From: Psychrosphaera sp. F3M07 | GTDB lineage: Bacteria > Pseudomonadota > Gammaproteobacteria > Enterobacterales > Alteromonadaceae | NCBI RefSeq assembly: GCF_018860345.1 | Contig: NZ_JAHKPJ010000025.1 | Span: 124,001-188,000, forward strand | Direction: 5' to 3' | DNA: 64,000 nt | Shown: in pieces, positions 29,191 to 38,637 of the stretch | How positions within the stretch are numbered: position 1 is the stretch's first letter | Layout of the letters: each line of letters starts with the position of its first letter | Made by a program: the position numbers and the translations under genes | Notes under the pieces: generated by a model | The model's input: the letters and a program-made list of their open reading frames with translations, nothing else | Told to the model about the DNA's origin: nothing | Database searches by the model: none

Positions 29191-31275
29191 TTGAGCACGC
29201 TTTATGTGACGAACGACTGGGTATTTAACCTCTCTACTCTGACGATTTCTTTCACCCAAAGTGAACGCACAGTTACCTTAGACCCTAAACAAGCTAAAAT
29301 TCTGTCCTATCTGATGAAACATGGCCAGGCTCCCGTGGCACGTGACAAATTATACTTTGAGATATACGGAAATGATCCAGCAAAATCAGATAGTACTATC
29401 AACCCTTATATATCCAAATTAAGACGACTTTTATCCCCCTCTCCTGATGCAAAAGAAAGCTACATAAAAACAATCCCTAAAGTTGGTTATCAATTTATAG
29501 TGCCATTTGTTATTGAACAACTGGAAATTGTGGAACCAACAAAAGTCGTAAGGCAAATTTCTGAAACGACACCATATTATCTGCAAACACCTCAACACAG
29601 CACGCAAAAACCGCCTGCGAGCTTTCAATACCAAAAAGTAATTTTTGCCTTTGTTGCCATATTAATTGTGATCTTAACCATTACTTTTGTTGTGACAAAC
29701 CAGTTTACGAATACCACGCCTACTATGTTGAAAAGTACAAAGGTATTAGTTCATGATAAAGGCTCGGAAGGTGATTTTGACATCAGCTTTAATCAGCAGT
29801 TATTAATCTATGTGAATGAACAAAAAAGTGGCCTCAATACCATTCGGGTGAAAGATATGGATTCTGAGAAAATATCAGATTTGTATATGAGCCATGAAGG
29901 CAATATTTATTCCCCCGTTTTGTCCTCAGACCTAAGTAAAATCGTGTTTGCAAGTACCGAATCTGGGGTATGCACTATTTATAAAATGCAACTAACCGCA
30001 AACAATAGTGAATACGCTAGTGAAACACCAATCCCAATAGCCCCCTGCAGTGAAATAAATGCTTGGACAAAAATAGAATTTATTAACAATAACCAAGTTG
30101 CATTTATCTATTACAAAGACTATTCACAACCTGCAACGATCAAATTATTGGACTTGGAAAGTAAGAAATCGCATGTATTAATTTCCCCACCTCTTAATTC
30201 TTATGGAGACGTTGCCTTTAGTTATAATGCAAGATTAGACAAAATTGCATTTATCAGAAGTTTAGACAATAACAATAAATCGCTGTTCATTTACGATGTT
30301 AAAAGTACGGAGTTAAAAATGTTAACTTCATTGTCAGATTTCTCTTTTTACTTATCCTGGTTTAATAATAAAGAACTAGTCTTCATTAAAAATGATCAGG
30401 TCATACTGTTTAATACAAGCACGAAAAAAGAAACCATTATGTCAGTTCCAATCGCCAATCTTAAAAATATTGTTGTACGGAACGAAGATGTTTTTGGTAA
30501 AAAAGGAATTTGGAATCAGTGGGATATTTATCGTTTTGATATTAACACATTAACATTTACGCCTGAAATTGATTCCGATTATTCCGAATATTTACCATAC
30601 CCTAAGTCTAAAGAACAAATGTATTATGCGGCTCATAAAGGTGGCAGTGTTCAAATTTGGTTAAAAAATAAAAATCAGCATCAGCAGATCACTCACTTCA
30701 CTGACAAAAGAGCCATAAGCAGTTTTATAGTGACTGAAGAAAATATAGTTGTTTTAAATTCAAAAACCATATCCTTACTTAATCTGGAGGGTGAGATCCA
30801 ATCTGAAATTAACAATGAATATAATCTCGACAGTGTTTTACAAATTAAAGACAACGTTATCTTTGCTATTGAACAAACATTAACAGGTACTTACCTTGTT
30901 AAATTTGAACTAGATACGCAAAAGCTGACTAAAATAAAGCAAGTTTTTAAAGCCGTATTTTCCGACGAGCTTTTTTATTACATCACAGCTGACAAACAAC
31001 AGATAATCACCTTAGATAATAATGCTAACGACACTATTAACATATTTAACCTCCCTAAAAAGTTTCAGGATGGGTACTTATGGCACGTAATAAACAATAA
31101 CTCTATCTTCGCTTCTGCTGATAATTGGACCATTATTGATATGACTACAGGTCAGAATAAATTTACAAATGACTTCCACTATCCTTTCGGTTACCTACAT
31201 TGCAAAAATGTTGAAAACGCTTGTTTTTTTGTTGCCTTTTTACCCGGAAACACTGAAGTAATAAGGCTTAAATAA
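29191..31275 (+). CDS. CadC-like membrane transcriptional regulator with beta-propeller-like periplasmic domain
   Basis: 694-aa one-component regulator. An OmpR/PhoB-type winged helix occupies residues 1-106 (LDPKQAKILSYLMKHGQAPV, STINPYISKLRRLL, YIKTIPKVGYQFI). A single membrane helix lies at about 149-169. The remaining 520 residues are periplasmic and show TolB/WD40-like repeats (LSSDLSKIVFAS, SYNARLDKIAFIRS). Start is TTG 29191 with AAGGA spaced 8 bases. The ligand is unknown; target may be the secreted protein gene downstream. Confidence 0.85.
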   Translation: MSTLYVTNDWVFNLSTLTISFTQSERTVTLDPKQAKILSYLMKHGQAPVARDKLYFEIYGNDPAKSDSTINPYISKLRRLLSPSPDAKESYIKTIPKVGYQFIVPFVIEQLEIVEPTKVVRQISETTPYYLQTPQHSTQKPPASFQYQKVIFAFVAILIVILTITFVVTNQFTNTTPTMLKSTKVLVHDKGSEGDFDISFNQQLLIYVNEQKSGLNTIRVKDMDSEKISDLYMSHEGNIYSPVLSSDLSKIVFASTESGVCTIYKMQLTANNSEYASETPIPIAPCSEINAWTKIEFINNNQVAFIYYKDYSQPATIKLLDLESKKSHVLISPPLNSYGDVAFSYNARLDKIAFIRSLDNNNKSLFIYDVKSTELKMLTSLSDFSFYLSWFNNKELVFIKNDQVILFNTSTKKETIMSVPIANLKNIVVRNEDVFGKKGIWNQWDIYRFDINTLTFTPEIDSDYSEYLPYPKSKEQMYYAAHKGGSVQIWLKNKNQHQQITHFTDKRAISSFIVTEENIVVLNSKTISLLNLEGEIQSEINNEYNLDSVLQIKDNVIFAIEQTLTGTYLVKFELDTQKLTKIKQVFKAVFSDELFYYITADKQQIITLDNNANDTINIFNLPKKFQDGYLWHVINNNSIFASADNWTIIDMTTGQNKFTNDFHYPFGYLHCKNVENACFFVAFLPGNTEVIRLK

Positions 31276-31400
31276 AAATATAAACGTAACACTTTTTTCA
31301 AAGTACTTATTGCTTAATTAGCCCCATACTCACTCCTACAAATTGCACAACAAACTGATTCATATTGAATAGGTGAATATTGCTTTTGGTAGGAGCTGTA

Positions 31401-31667
31401 ATGAAAGTAATGACCGTCTTAACACTCTTGTTACTTTTATTTAGTTGGTCATCGCTTGCATATTTTGAGCGTTGTTTATTACCGCCCCAGCTGTGCGTAA
31501 ACCCGCCCAATGAACCCACTACTCCACCAAAATATTTTGATCTTATTGAGCCAGAGTTAACACCATCAACGGCGTTAGCCATAGTCGAAAAAGATGATGA
31601 TAAAAAAGCAAAGTCAAAAAAAACAGTGATACAAAAGAAAATCACCTTAAAAAAAGACCACTCCTAA
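31401..31667 (+). CDS. Small secreted or anchored proline-rich hypothetical protein
   Basis: 88-aa protein I do not recognise. GGAG precedes ATG 31401 by 5 bases. Residues 1-20 are a hydrophobic signal or anchor (MKVMTVLTLLLLLFSWSSLA). The mature part has two Cys (CLLPPQLC), a proline-rich stretch and a highly basic Lys-rich tail. It follows the CadC-like regulator by 125 bases. An antisense frame (31307-31645) is less credible because it lacks a leader and Shine-Dalgarno. Confidence 0.6.
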   Translation: MKVMTVLTLLLLLFSWSSLAYFERCLLPPQLCVNPPNEPTTPPKYFDLIEPELTPSTALAIVEKDDDKKAKSKKTVIQKKITLKKDHS

Positions 31668-31694
31668 TTATGTGAATTGATTTGTTAAAGCTTT

Positions 31695-31754
31695 AAAACC
31701 TCCTTCTATTTGCTCCCAAGCATTACTCCCAAGGTAATTTTAGGAGGAGGTTTT
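31695..31754. repeat. 60-bp inverted-repeat spacer
   Basis: AAAACCTCCTTCT (31695-31707) pairs with AGGAGGAGGTTTT (31742-31754) with one mismatch. The loop contains a direct repeat CTCCCAAG (twice, 5 bases apart). The right arm is Shine-Dalgarno-like, but no start codon lies within range. No T-run follows. Confidence 0.5.
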
Positions 31755-31784
31755 CCTAACAAACGTAAACATCAGGAAATGAAA

Positions 31785-31874
31785 ATGAACGATAAGCTAA
31801 AATCCATACTCATGTGTATACCTTCAATGTGTATTATTTTGGTATTTATTTATGCTGCGTTTTATATGCAATGA
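31785..31874 (+). CDS. Putative 29-aa membrane microprotein
   Basis: Short frame beginning MNDKLKSILMC and ending AAFYMQ. AGGA lies 7 bases before ATG 31785. Residues 8-27 form one hydrophobic helix, so it would be a single-pass membrane peptide. A strong terminator follows 34 bases after the stop. Candidate only. Confidence 0.45.
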   Translation: MNDKLKSILMCIPSMCIILVFIYAAFYMQ

Positions 31875-31908
31875 AATATCGTATTTTTAAAGTTATATAT
31901 TCAAAAGC

Positions 31909-31934
31909 AAAAAAGGCGCTTATGCGCCTTTTTT
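31909..31934. terminator. Bidirectional terminator
   Basis: AAAAAAGGCGC, loop TTAT, GCGCCTTTTTT: perfect 11-bp stem with A and T flanks. It ends the microprotein transcript (plus) and the DUF885 gene (minus). Confidence 0.9.
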
Positions 31935-31951
31935 AATATTAAAAAATTATA

Positions 31952-33829
31952 CTATTTGTGTGTATTGACGTAGTCATCAAACATTAACTTACGAATAATT
32001 GGCACCGGTGCACTACCAAAACTTAAAAACTGATTATGGAAATCTTTTAAGTTAAATTTATCACCCGTCACCTTCTTTAATTCTTCTCTTAACTGATAGA
32101 TTTCTGAGTAACCTGTAAAGTAACTTGTTAACTGAACTTGTGACAAGGTTGCTCTGCGCCATTTACCTGTAGCTTCAGATTTTTCTTGGAAAGCTTGGTT
32201 GATCATCATGTCTAGTGCTTCACTTTCAGTTAAGCCATTAACTTGAATACTGTAGTCCAAAATAGCATTCATGATCACACGTAAGTTCCACTTATAATAC
32301 ATTAACCAAAGTTCTGGCTCATTATCGCCATAACCTTCTTCAAGCATCATACGTTCTGTATAAACCGCCCAACCTTCGACCATGGCGCCATTTCCAAAGA
32401 TAGATTTAACTAAGCTTTTCGATTTATTACTATGTACTAGTTGAGTGTAATGCCCAGGAACGGCCTCGTGGATGTTAAGCACTTGTAATAACCAATGATT
32501 GTATTCTCGTAAGTAACTCTCAGCTTCTTCATCATTAAAGTTATCCAGTGGTGTGACATTGTAATATGTATTAGCTTTTGCATCATAAGGCCCTGGAGCA
32601 TTAATAGAAGCACCTGCAAAGCCTCGTTGATATTCAGGCGTTTCTCTAACCACTAATGGCTTGTCTTTATCCATGGTGATAAGATCATGTTTTGATACAA
32701 AAGCTTCTAGCTCAGGAATTTGTGCACGAATGCTATCCACAAAATCGTCTCTTTTAACGTGTTTAACCGATATATGATCAATAACGGCTTTAATCATCAC
32801 TAATGGATCCTTGGGTTTAACAGTTCCTTCAAAATATTTAGGCCACAATTTATCCGCAATTTTTATCATCTCTTTATGCACACGATCTTTTTCACTTAAA
32901 GCTTTGTCATATAGCTCATTAGCGGCATAAGCCGAGAAAATATCAAACTTAAACTTTTGCTCATATAAGTCCTTGCCAATTCGAAAATCTTTAACGTTAC
33001 TGCTGTTTTCTAATTCAATCACTTTGTTATCTAACCAGCTGATATAACCTTCAATAGCTGCAACGGCATCGGTTAAACGCTGGTTAAACACTTGTTTTTG
33101 AATCTCAGGCAATGAGGAGTTTTGTACTTTTTCAGAAATCGTTTTATTAAATAATCCTAACGTGCCCTTATTTTGTTGAGCAGCTAACTTGGTGTGCGTT
33201 AACGTTGGATTTATTAAATTTTGTTGTGCAGCCTGATAATACGCAGGCACATTTTTCATGCGCTCGATTATCGTACTGAGCCTTTCATTTAGTGGTTTAT
33301 AATCTGTGTTAAGTATGACTCCAAAAACACCCGCTACATTGTAATTCGACGGGTCCCACTCTCCACTTTTTAATACCGTGCTGTACCAGATCCCTGACTC
33401 TATTTGATTTTTTAAAATATAATAATCACTGGCGTTGTTAGGGCTTAAGCCTTTAGGGTGAATAGCATTTAATTGCTCAAGTTGCTGTTGATAAAACGCT
33501 AATTCTTTTTCTGCGGTCTGTTCATTTGGAATCGGTAATAAAGTGTCATATTTATAAAACCCAACATAAACCGCATAACCTGGATTTAACTGCCAAAACT
33601 GGTCAATGAAAGACTCTGCAAACTTTGAAAAAGCGATATCTTGTGTGCTTTCAGTTTGGGGTTGGGTAATCTCAATTGAATTGTCCGGCGCCGTTCCTGG
33701 CTGACACGCCGTTAAGGTGCCTGCAACAAACACACTAGCAGCAACGGAACCAACAAGGGTTAATGTTTGTTTGATTTTAGTTTTAAACAGTGAATTATTA
33801 AACGACTTATAATAAGAAGTGGATGCCAT
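31952..33829 (-). CDS. DUF885 family lipoprotein (putative metallopeptidase-like)
   Basis: 625-aa exported protein. An N-terminal signal ends in a lipobox (GTLTAC, Cys42), so it is likely membrane-anchored. The body is the DUF885 fold, related to M32-type helical peptidases, with the zinc-binding-like motif HEAVPGH at residues 454-460. The signal peptide has an unusually long 20-residue N-region. Function of DUF885 proteins is not settled; peptidase activity is inferred. Confidence 0.85.
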   Translation of the reverse strand: MASTSYYKSFNNSLFKTKIKQTLTLVGSVAASVFVAGTLTACQPGTAPDNSIEITQPQTESTQDIAFSKFAESFIDQFWQLNPGYAVYVGFYKYDTLLPIPNEQTAEKELAFYQQQLEQLNAIHPKGLSPNNASDYYILKNQIESGIWYSTVLKSGEWDPSNYNVAGVFGVILNTDYKPLNERLSTIIERMKNVPAYYQAAQQNLINPTLTHTKLAAQQNKGTLGLFNKTISEKVQNSSLPEIQKQVFNQRLTDAVAAIEGYISWLDNKVIELENSSNVKDFRIGKDLYEQKFKFDIFSAYAANELYDKALSEKDRVHKEMIKIADKLWPKYFEGTVKPKDPLVMIKAVIDHISVKHVKRDDFVDSIRAQIPELEAFVSKHDLITMDKDKPLVVRETPEYQRGFAGASINAPGPYDAKANTYYNVTPLDNFNDEEAESYLREYNHWLLQVLNIHEAVPGHYTQLVHSNKSKSLVKSIFGNGAMVEGWAVYTERMMLEEGYGDNEPELWLMYYKWNLRVIMNAILDYSIQVNGLTESEALDMMINQAFQEKSEATGKWRRATLSQVQLTSYFTGYSEIYQLREELKKVTGDKFNLKDFHNQFLSFGSAPVPIIRKLMFDDYVNTHK

Positions 33830-33992
33830 GATATTCCCGTGTATTTATTGTTTTTTACTACTCTAATAATAAACAGAAGCGGTTACTAGTAAAAACGATG
33901 AATAGCTTTAATGGTAAGGCTGTTTGGTGCTGATTAATTCCAACATAATGGCTATGTATTTTGGTTAGTTAAATAAAAACTATCCGTTCATC

Positions 33993-34038
33993 TTTAGTTC
34001 AGCTAAATGCAATTTCACAGAAAGATAACTGAACTAAA
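33993..34038. repeat. 10-bp perfect inverted repeat upstream of DUF885 gene
   Basis: TTTAGTTCAG and CTGAACTAAA are separated by 26 bases in the gap between ndh and the DUF885 gene. It may be the ndh transcript end or an operator; there is no strong T-run on the minus strand. Confidence 0.4.
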
Positions 34039-34062
34039 AACTCGAAACAAAAACCTAATCAC

Positions 34063-35355
34063 TTAGTGAAGTTTCAATTTAGTTCCCACCAAATTGCTCA
34101 CCTTCCTGCTAAGTAATACTAGAATCCCTTTAAACCAGCCATGAACCGCAAACTGATGCATGTTGTACAAGGTGATATATACTAATCTAGCTAGCTTGCC
34201 TTCAATAAACATACTGCTATTAGACAGACTGCCCATTAACGATCCTACCGTGCTGTATTTGCTTAAATGGACTAATGAGCCGTAATCCTTGTAAGTATAA
34301 GTTTTTAGCGGCTTATCCTTAAATGTATTGATAAGGTTGGTTGCCACAAGTGATGCCATTTGGTGTGCGGATTGCGCTCTTGGTGGAACCCAAGTACCAT
34401 CCTCTTGTTTAAACCCACAGCAATCGCCTAACACATAAATATCGCCATCTACTGTACTTTTTAACTCCGGCGTCACTAACACTTGCTGCGCACTATTAGT
34501 TTCAAATAAATTTAACTGCTGTAAAAAATCGGGGGCTTTAACCCCAGCGGCCCATACCATTAAATCTGCTTCTATTAATTTGTCATCGTTAGTGACAAAT
34601 CCAGATTTTTCAGCTTTTGATACTCGAGTAGACTCTAATACTTGAATACCAAGTTTACGTAAAGCACCACGAGCAGAGTTAGCTATGCGTTCAGGTAAGG
34701 CTGGCAATATGCGTTCTCCAGCTTCGATTATCGATATGCTTAAACGTTCGGCTGACATGTTTGGCATCCCGTATGAACGAGCTAAATTAGCAATATGATG
34801 TAACTGTGCCGCCAACTCCGTTCCCGTTGCCCCACCACCAACAATAGCAACATTGAGTGTTTTCTGTGTATCATCAACTTGATTAAGTTTAAGCAGTTGA
34901 TTGAGCAGTGCTTTATGAAATCTCTCAGCTTGAGCCAAAGAATCTAAAAAGTACGCGTATTCACTGATCCCTGGCGTATTAAAGTCATTACTTACACTGC
35001 CAATCGCTAATACTAAATAATCATATTTAATGTGACGTTCAGGTATAAGTAATTCCCCTTCACTGTCAAATACAGAATCCAACTTTATAGATTTATTAAT
35101 TGGATCAATATGACTCATCGAGCCTAATTGGAATTTATATTTAAAACGCGCAGCATGGATTTGGTAATCAACACCGTCTGAATTTTTGTCGATAACCCCC
35201 GCGGCGACTTCATGTAACAATGGTTTCCAAACATGCGTAGTTTGGCGGTCTACTAACGTAATCTCCGCCATTCCTTTTTTACCTAAGGTTTTGCTTAAAC
35301 GACTAACAAGCTCTAAGCCACCCGCACCTCCGCCTACAATGACAATTTTCTGCAT
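34063..35355 (-). CDS. ndh: Type II NADH dehydrogenase (NDH-2)
   Basis: 430-aa single-subunit, non-proton-pumping NADH:quinone oxidoreductase. The FAD-binding motif is IVIVGGGAGGLE at the N-terminus, and the NAD-binding motif is NVAIVGGGATGTELA near residue 170. The FAD-contacting YVLGDCCGF comes later. The C-terminal amphipathic region (AVHGWFKGILVLLSRK) would bind the membrane. AGGAAATATC precedes the ATG. Confidence 0.9.
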   Translation of the reverse strand: MQKIVIVGGGAGGLELVSRLSKTLGKKGMAEITLVDRQTTHVWKPLLHEVAAGVIDKNSDGVDYQIHAARFKYKFQLGSMSHIDPINKSIKLDSVFDSEGELLIPERHIKYDYLVLAIGSVSNDFNTPGISEYAYFLDSLAQAERFHKALLNQLLKLNQVDDTQKTLNVAIVGGGATGTELAAQLHHIANLARSYGMPNMSAERLSISIIEAGERILPALPERIANSARGALRKLGIQVLESTRVSKAEKSGFVTNDDKLIEADLMVWAAGVKAPDFLQQLNLFETNSAQQVLVTPELKSTVDGDIYVLGDCCGFKQEDGTWVPPRAQSAHQMASLVATNLINTFKDKPLKTYTYKDYGSLVHLSKYSTVGSLMGSLSNSSMFIEGKLARLVYITLYNMHQFAVHGWFKGILVLLSRKVSNLVGTKLKLH

Positions 35356-35594
35356 GATATTTCCTAAAGTTTAAATAAAAGGAGGTTGCGCCTGCGGTGA
35401 GTAGGAGAAGAGAAGATGTGCTGTATGAAAAATAACGTTGAATCGAGAACACAATGACCGCAATTAAATTAAGCAATGAAATGATTATGACTTATTTAAT
35501 TAAAATTAACTACCAGAGCCAAGCAGCTATCATCTTAGTTCTGTGTGGAAATATGTACAATATAAAACAGATTGATTGAACGGCGTTACCACCA

Positions 35595-36305
35595 TTATTT
35601 ACTATTGTTTTGTTTGTTTCTATCATTGAGAAATTCCCTTAAATCAGGCGTCGGTTGGCATCGTACCGTTCCACCAAATAAACCAGACATAACAACCACT
35701 GCAGTATTTAATGCATTATCACAGATGACTTTCGAAATTCGAGGTGCCCCCATTGTTCCTGTGTTATCTATGCTATTACCAAATTGCGGTACCGCTACTG
35801 CTTTATGTTTGGCCGCAACAATTGAGCTACTGCCGTTTGGAAAACGTTGATTCATCGATATCGAATCTTGCCATTTGGATAAATACTTTTTACTTGCCAA
35901 GTTTAACTCTGCAATATTTATAGGTGTTGCCGGTTCCGGTTCATTAACATCAGATTCTACTTGTTGATTATGATTGCTTTTCTCAAGGTCAGTCGTGGAA
36001 TTCAATTTAGAAATTGACTCTTTTTCTGTTGCTGTGGATATCGTTTTTAGACTTTGTATTTTTATTTCTTCATTTTTTACTTTTTGAACTTCAGGAATTT
36101 GCAGCTTCATAAAATCAGGTTTACTAGACATCGTTTTATATACTAAACGAGCGTTGATGATAGGAGTATTAGTATGATTATTAGGATATTCCACACGTAC
36201 TTTAATGATGTGATGAGAGGCCAAAAAAAACAGCGCCAAGTGGAACAAAATAGAGATTAATATAGGTTTAATATACCGACGGCTTGCTCTGGATTCCATT
36301 CTCAT
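35595..36305 (-). CDS. TonB/TolA-like N-terminal membrane protein of unknown function
   Basis: 236-aa protein. Residues 13-31 are a TonB/TolA-type anchor (KPILISILFHLALFFLASHHI). A long polar linker follows. The C-terminal part (from about 150) does not show the TonB C-terminal fold; it has two Cys in VICDNAL and VRCQPTP. Probably an inner-membrane periplasm-spanning protein. Start uncertain: ATG 36305 or the ATG two codons later. Unknown role. Confidence 0.6.
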   Translation of the reverse strand: MRMESRASRRYIKPILISILFHLALFFLASHHIIKVRVEYPNNHTNTPIINARLVYKTMSSKPDFMKLQIPEVQKVKNEEIKIQSLKTISTATEKESISKLNSTTDLEKSNHNQQVESDVNEPEPATPINIAELNLASKKYLSKWQDSISMNQRFPNGSSSIVAAKHKAVAVPQFGNSIDNTGTMGAPRISKVICDNALNTAVVVMSGLFGGTVRCQPTPDLREFLNDRNKQNNSK

Positions 36306-36615
36306 TCTATTAAGTTATATAAAACCTAATACTCATATTGGCTTAGTTATTGAGTTAGTTATTGAGTTAGTATTTTGATTAGCGTCTCCTTAGTTAATTA
36401 ATAAGTTATTTTGGTAAAATCCAAAAAGCTGACTATTAAGCAAAGATTATCCGCTAAGTATAAGTAAGGCTATGAACAAAGCATAAAGTTCAAACATAGT
36501 AGTTTTCAATTTAATCTTCATTAAATTAAAGTAACTCACTTATCTATAAGCAAAAAAAAGCCCTTTTATTGTTGAAAAAAAGGGCTTGGTATTAATATTT
36601 AATTCTTTGCTTAAA
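36306..36615. other. 310-bp spacer with tandem repeat and terminator
   Basis: Contains 2.5 copies of TTAGTTATTGAG at 36343-36374, then AT-rich sequence without an open frame, then the terminator at 36552-36587. No further signal seen. Confidence 0.6.
36552..36587 (-). terminator. Terminator of the TIGR03546-TIGR03545 pair
   Basis: Minus-strand stem AGCCCTTTT/AAAAGGGCT with a 10-nt loop, followed by eight T, 29 bases after the TIGR03545 stop. Confidence 0.9.
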
Positions 36616-38637
36616 CTAGCCAAATATCTTTTTAAGTTTTTCTTTGGCTTTACGTTCTAACTCTTTTCGTTTTTCTTCCGCCTCAGCTTTTGCCTTAGCC
36701 TCTGCTTTGGCTTTTTCAGCTTCAAGCTTGGCTTTAGCTCTTTCTTCTTCTGCATTTAATTTCGCTTTTTCAGCTTCAAGTTTTTCTTTAGCTCTTTGTT
36801 CTTCTGCTTCAGCTTTAGCCCTTAATTCTGCTTCTTTCGCCGCCGCTTCAGCTTTTAATTGATCTTCATAACTTGAAAGCTTAGCTTTACCTAATTTTTC
36901 TAATGCTTTGCCTTTATCTTTTAAGCTGCCTTCCGTTAAATTAAGCGCTTTTAGTTGCTCAGTATATTTTCCGCCATAAGATAAAAGTTTATCGTTTAAC
37001 TTTTCTTTAAGTTTGTTCTCAAGTTCAGCTTGTTTTTCATCTAAACGCTGATCAAACGCAACTTTCAACTGATTATCTAAGTCACTTTTTAATGAAACAC
37101 TTGGACTAGTTACCGCACCTTCTGCTGACATTGAAACCGTGAATTGCTCTACACTTTTAAGTGCCGCAACCATTTCTTTAGCAAACGTATTTGTTTTTTT
37201 ACTACCAAACTTGGTTTGGTTGAAAAGGCCTTTACCCACTAAATTCATTTGTTCATCAACAAAAACAACCTTTCCTTGAACATTCGTATTACTCGAAAGC
37301 AGTGTTAACCCAGCTACTCCTAGTTTTAAATTATTCAATTGCCACTGTTTTAAATCCAAACTAAACGAATCTGAGCCTGTTGAGGTTCGGTGATCTAATA
37401 CCCCCGTAATAGCTAAGCTAGATATATCTTTAAGGTTTTGTCCTGTAACCCATAACTTAATCGGAGCATTAATGACATCTTGTTGCTGAGTGATATCTTG
37501 CACCTTTACAATAACCTGACCCAATGACCCTGAATCTTGTGGGAATTCAGGTAGAGTCAAACTAAAACTTAACGTTTTTATCCAGAAATCAGGCAATGGG
37601 TTATCCGACTTAAAGTGCACCAAACGACCGTTTAAACGTTGGTCCAATAACGCTTGTTTTTCAGCTTTAGCTTCATCATCGACTAATAAAGGTCTTAACT
37701 TTTCATAATAACTTAAAGCCGTTTCTGCATATCCACCAGCGTCTTCTCCAAACAGTAACGCGGCTAAGTTACTTGCCCCAACGCCATCTAAGGTATACTT
37801 ACCCTTTAAGTTAGTTAAGTCTTGTTTTGGCGCATCTTTAAGTTGAGACCACTTTTGTTCTAAATCAGCTTTACCATTCTTAACAGCCATTTTGGCGTCT
37901 GCAATGGCCTGCTTGTCCTTTTTAAATTGAGCTTTTAACGCATCGAATTCTTTTTTCCGTTGTTTAAAGTCGTCCACACTTTTGAATTTACCTTTTAATA
38001 TACGATTTAAATCTGCTTCATAATTTTTAAGGCCTTGTTCGTTGGGTAAGCTAGATATCGCATCATCAATGGCTTTTTTATGTAGCTTGTAGGCACCTTC
38101 AAATGCTTCACCGTGTACACTGGTTAATAACGTCTCACGATTAAGGATCTCGTCGGCTGAAGGGAGAACTTGACTATCAGCGGTTGAGTCAGATTCGGTC
38201 ACATTTTCAGTCGCGCTGTCCTCGTCTAATTTATCTTTTTCAACTTCCACTTGCTGTTCATTTGAATCAAAGCTTAATGCACCAGAGTATTGCCTTGTTG
38301 TTCCTATCCCAACACCAGACAACTTAACATCAGGAATGATGATATGACCCAATAATAACGGGAAAGGCTCTAAGGTAGCCACCGCAGTGTCGAAGCTGAC
38401 CAAGTTTTCCATTGGTGCATCTTTATCAGCAACTTGCACTCCTGTGATGGTCAACGACAATGGACTAAAACCTAAACTTATCTCTTCAACATTAACCTGA
38501 GCACCAACCGCTTCACTGCCATACTTTTCAACCGCCATTTTCATTAACGGTCCTATTGCTAACAACCATAACGCAGCAATAAGTCCAACAACAACGACAA
38601 AACCAGCTAACCCTGACCATCGAATCCATTTCATCAT
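36616..38637 (-). CDS. TIGR03545 family protein
   Basis: 673-aa protein with one N-terminal membrane helix (residues 8-32) and AsmA-like sequence after it (VGAQVNVEEISLGFSPLSLTITGVQV). The C-terminal 75 residues are a continuous Ala/Glu/Lys coiled coil (EEERAKAKLEAEKAKAEAK), much like the TolA helix. GGAG precedes the first of two adjacent ATGs, which overlaps the upstream stop (ATGA). TIGR03545 genes are paired with TIGR03546 in many marine gammaproteobacteria; function unknown. Confidence 0.82.
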   Translation of the reverse strand: MMKWIRWSGLAGFVVVVGLIAALWLLAIGPLMKMAVEKYGSEAVGAQVNVEEISLGFSPLSLTITGVQVADKDAPMENLVSFDTAVATLEPFPLLLGHIIIPDVKLSGVGIGTTRQYSGALSFDSNEQQVEVEKDKLDEDSATENVTESDSTADSQVLPSADEILNRETLLTSVHGEAFEGAYKLHKKAIDDAISSLPNEQGLKNYEADLNRILKGKFKSVDDFKQRKKEFDALKAQFKKDKQAIADAKMAVKNGKADLEQKWSQLKDAPKQDLTNLKGKYTLDGVGASNLAALLFGEDAGGYAETALSYYEKLRPLLVDDEAKAEKQALLDQRLNGRLVHFKSDNPLPDFWIKTLSFSLTLPEFPQDSGSLGQVIVKVQDITQQQDVINAPIKLWVTGQNLKDISSLAITGVLDHRTSTGSDSFSLDLKQWQLNNLKLGVAGLTLLSSNTNVQGKVVFVDEQMNLVGKGLFNQTKFGSKKTNTFAKEMVAALKSVEQFTVSMSAEGAVTSPSVSLKSDLDNQLKVAFDQRLDEKQAELENKLKEKLNDKLLSYGGKYTEQLKALNLTEGSLKDKGKALEKLGKAKLSSYEDQLKAEAAAKEAELRAKAEAEEQRAKEKLEAEKAKLNAEEERAKAKLEAEKAKAEAKAKAEAEEKRKELERKAKEKLKKIFG

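Noticed and set aside
31307-31645. Minus-strand 112-aa frame opposite the small secreted protein
   Set aside because: No ribosome site; the plus-strand frame has GGAG, a signal peptide and a sensible composition.
35572-35850. Plus-strand 92-aa frame antisense to the TonB-like gene
   Set aside because: It starts at a TTG, has no leader sequence, and lies fully opposite a more credible coding frame.
36644-36862. Plus-strand Ala/Ser-rich 72-aa frame
   Set aside because: Mirror image of the Ala/Glu/Lys coiled-coil codons of the TIGR03545 gene.
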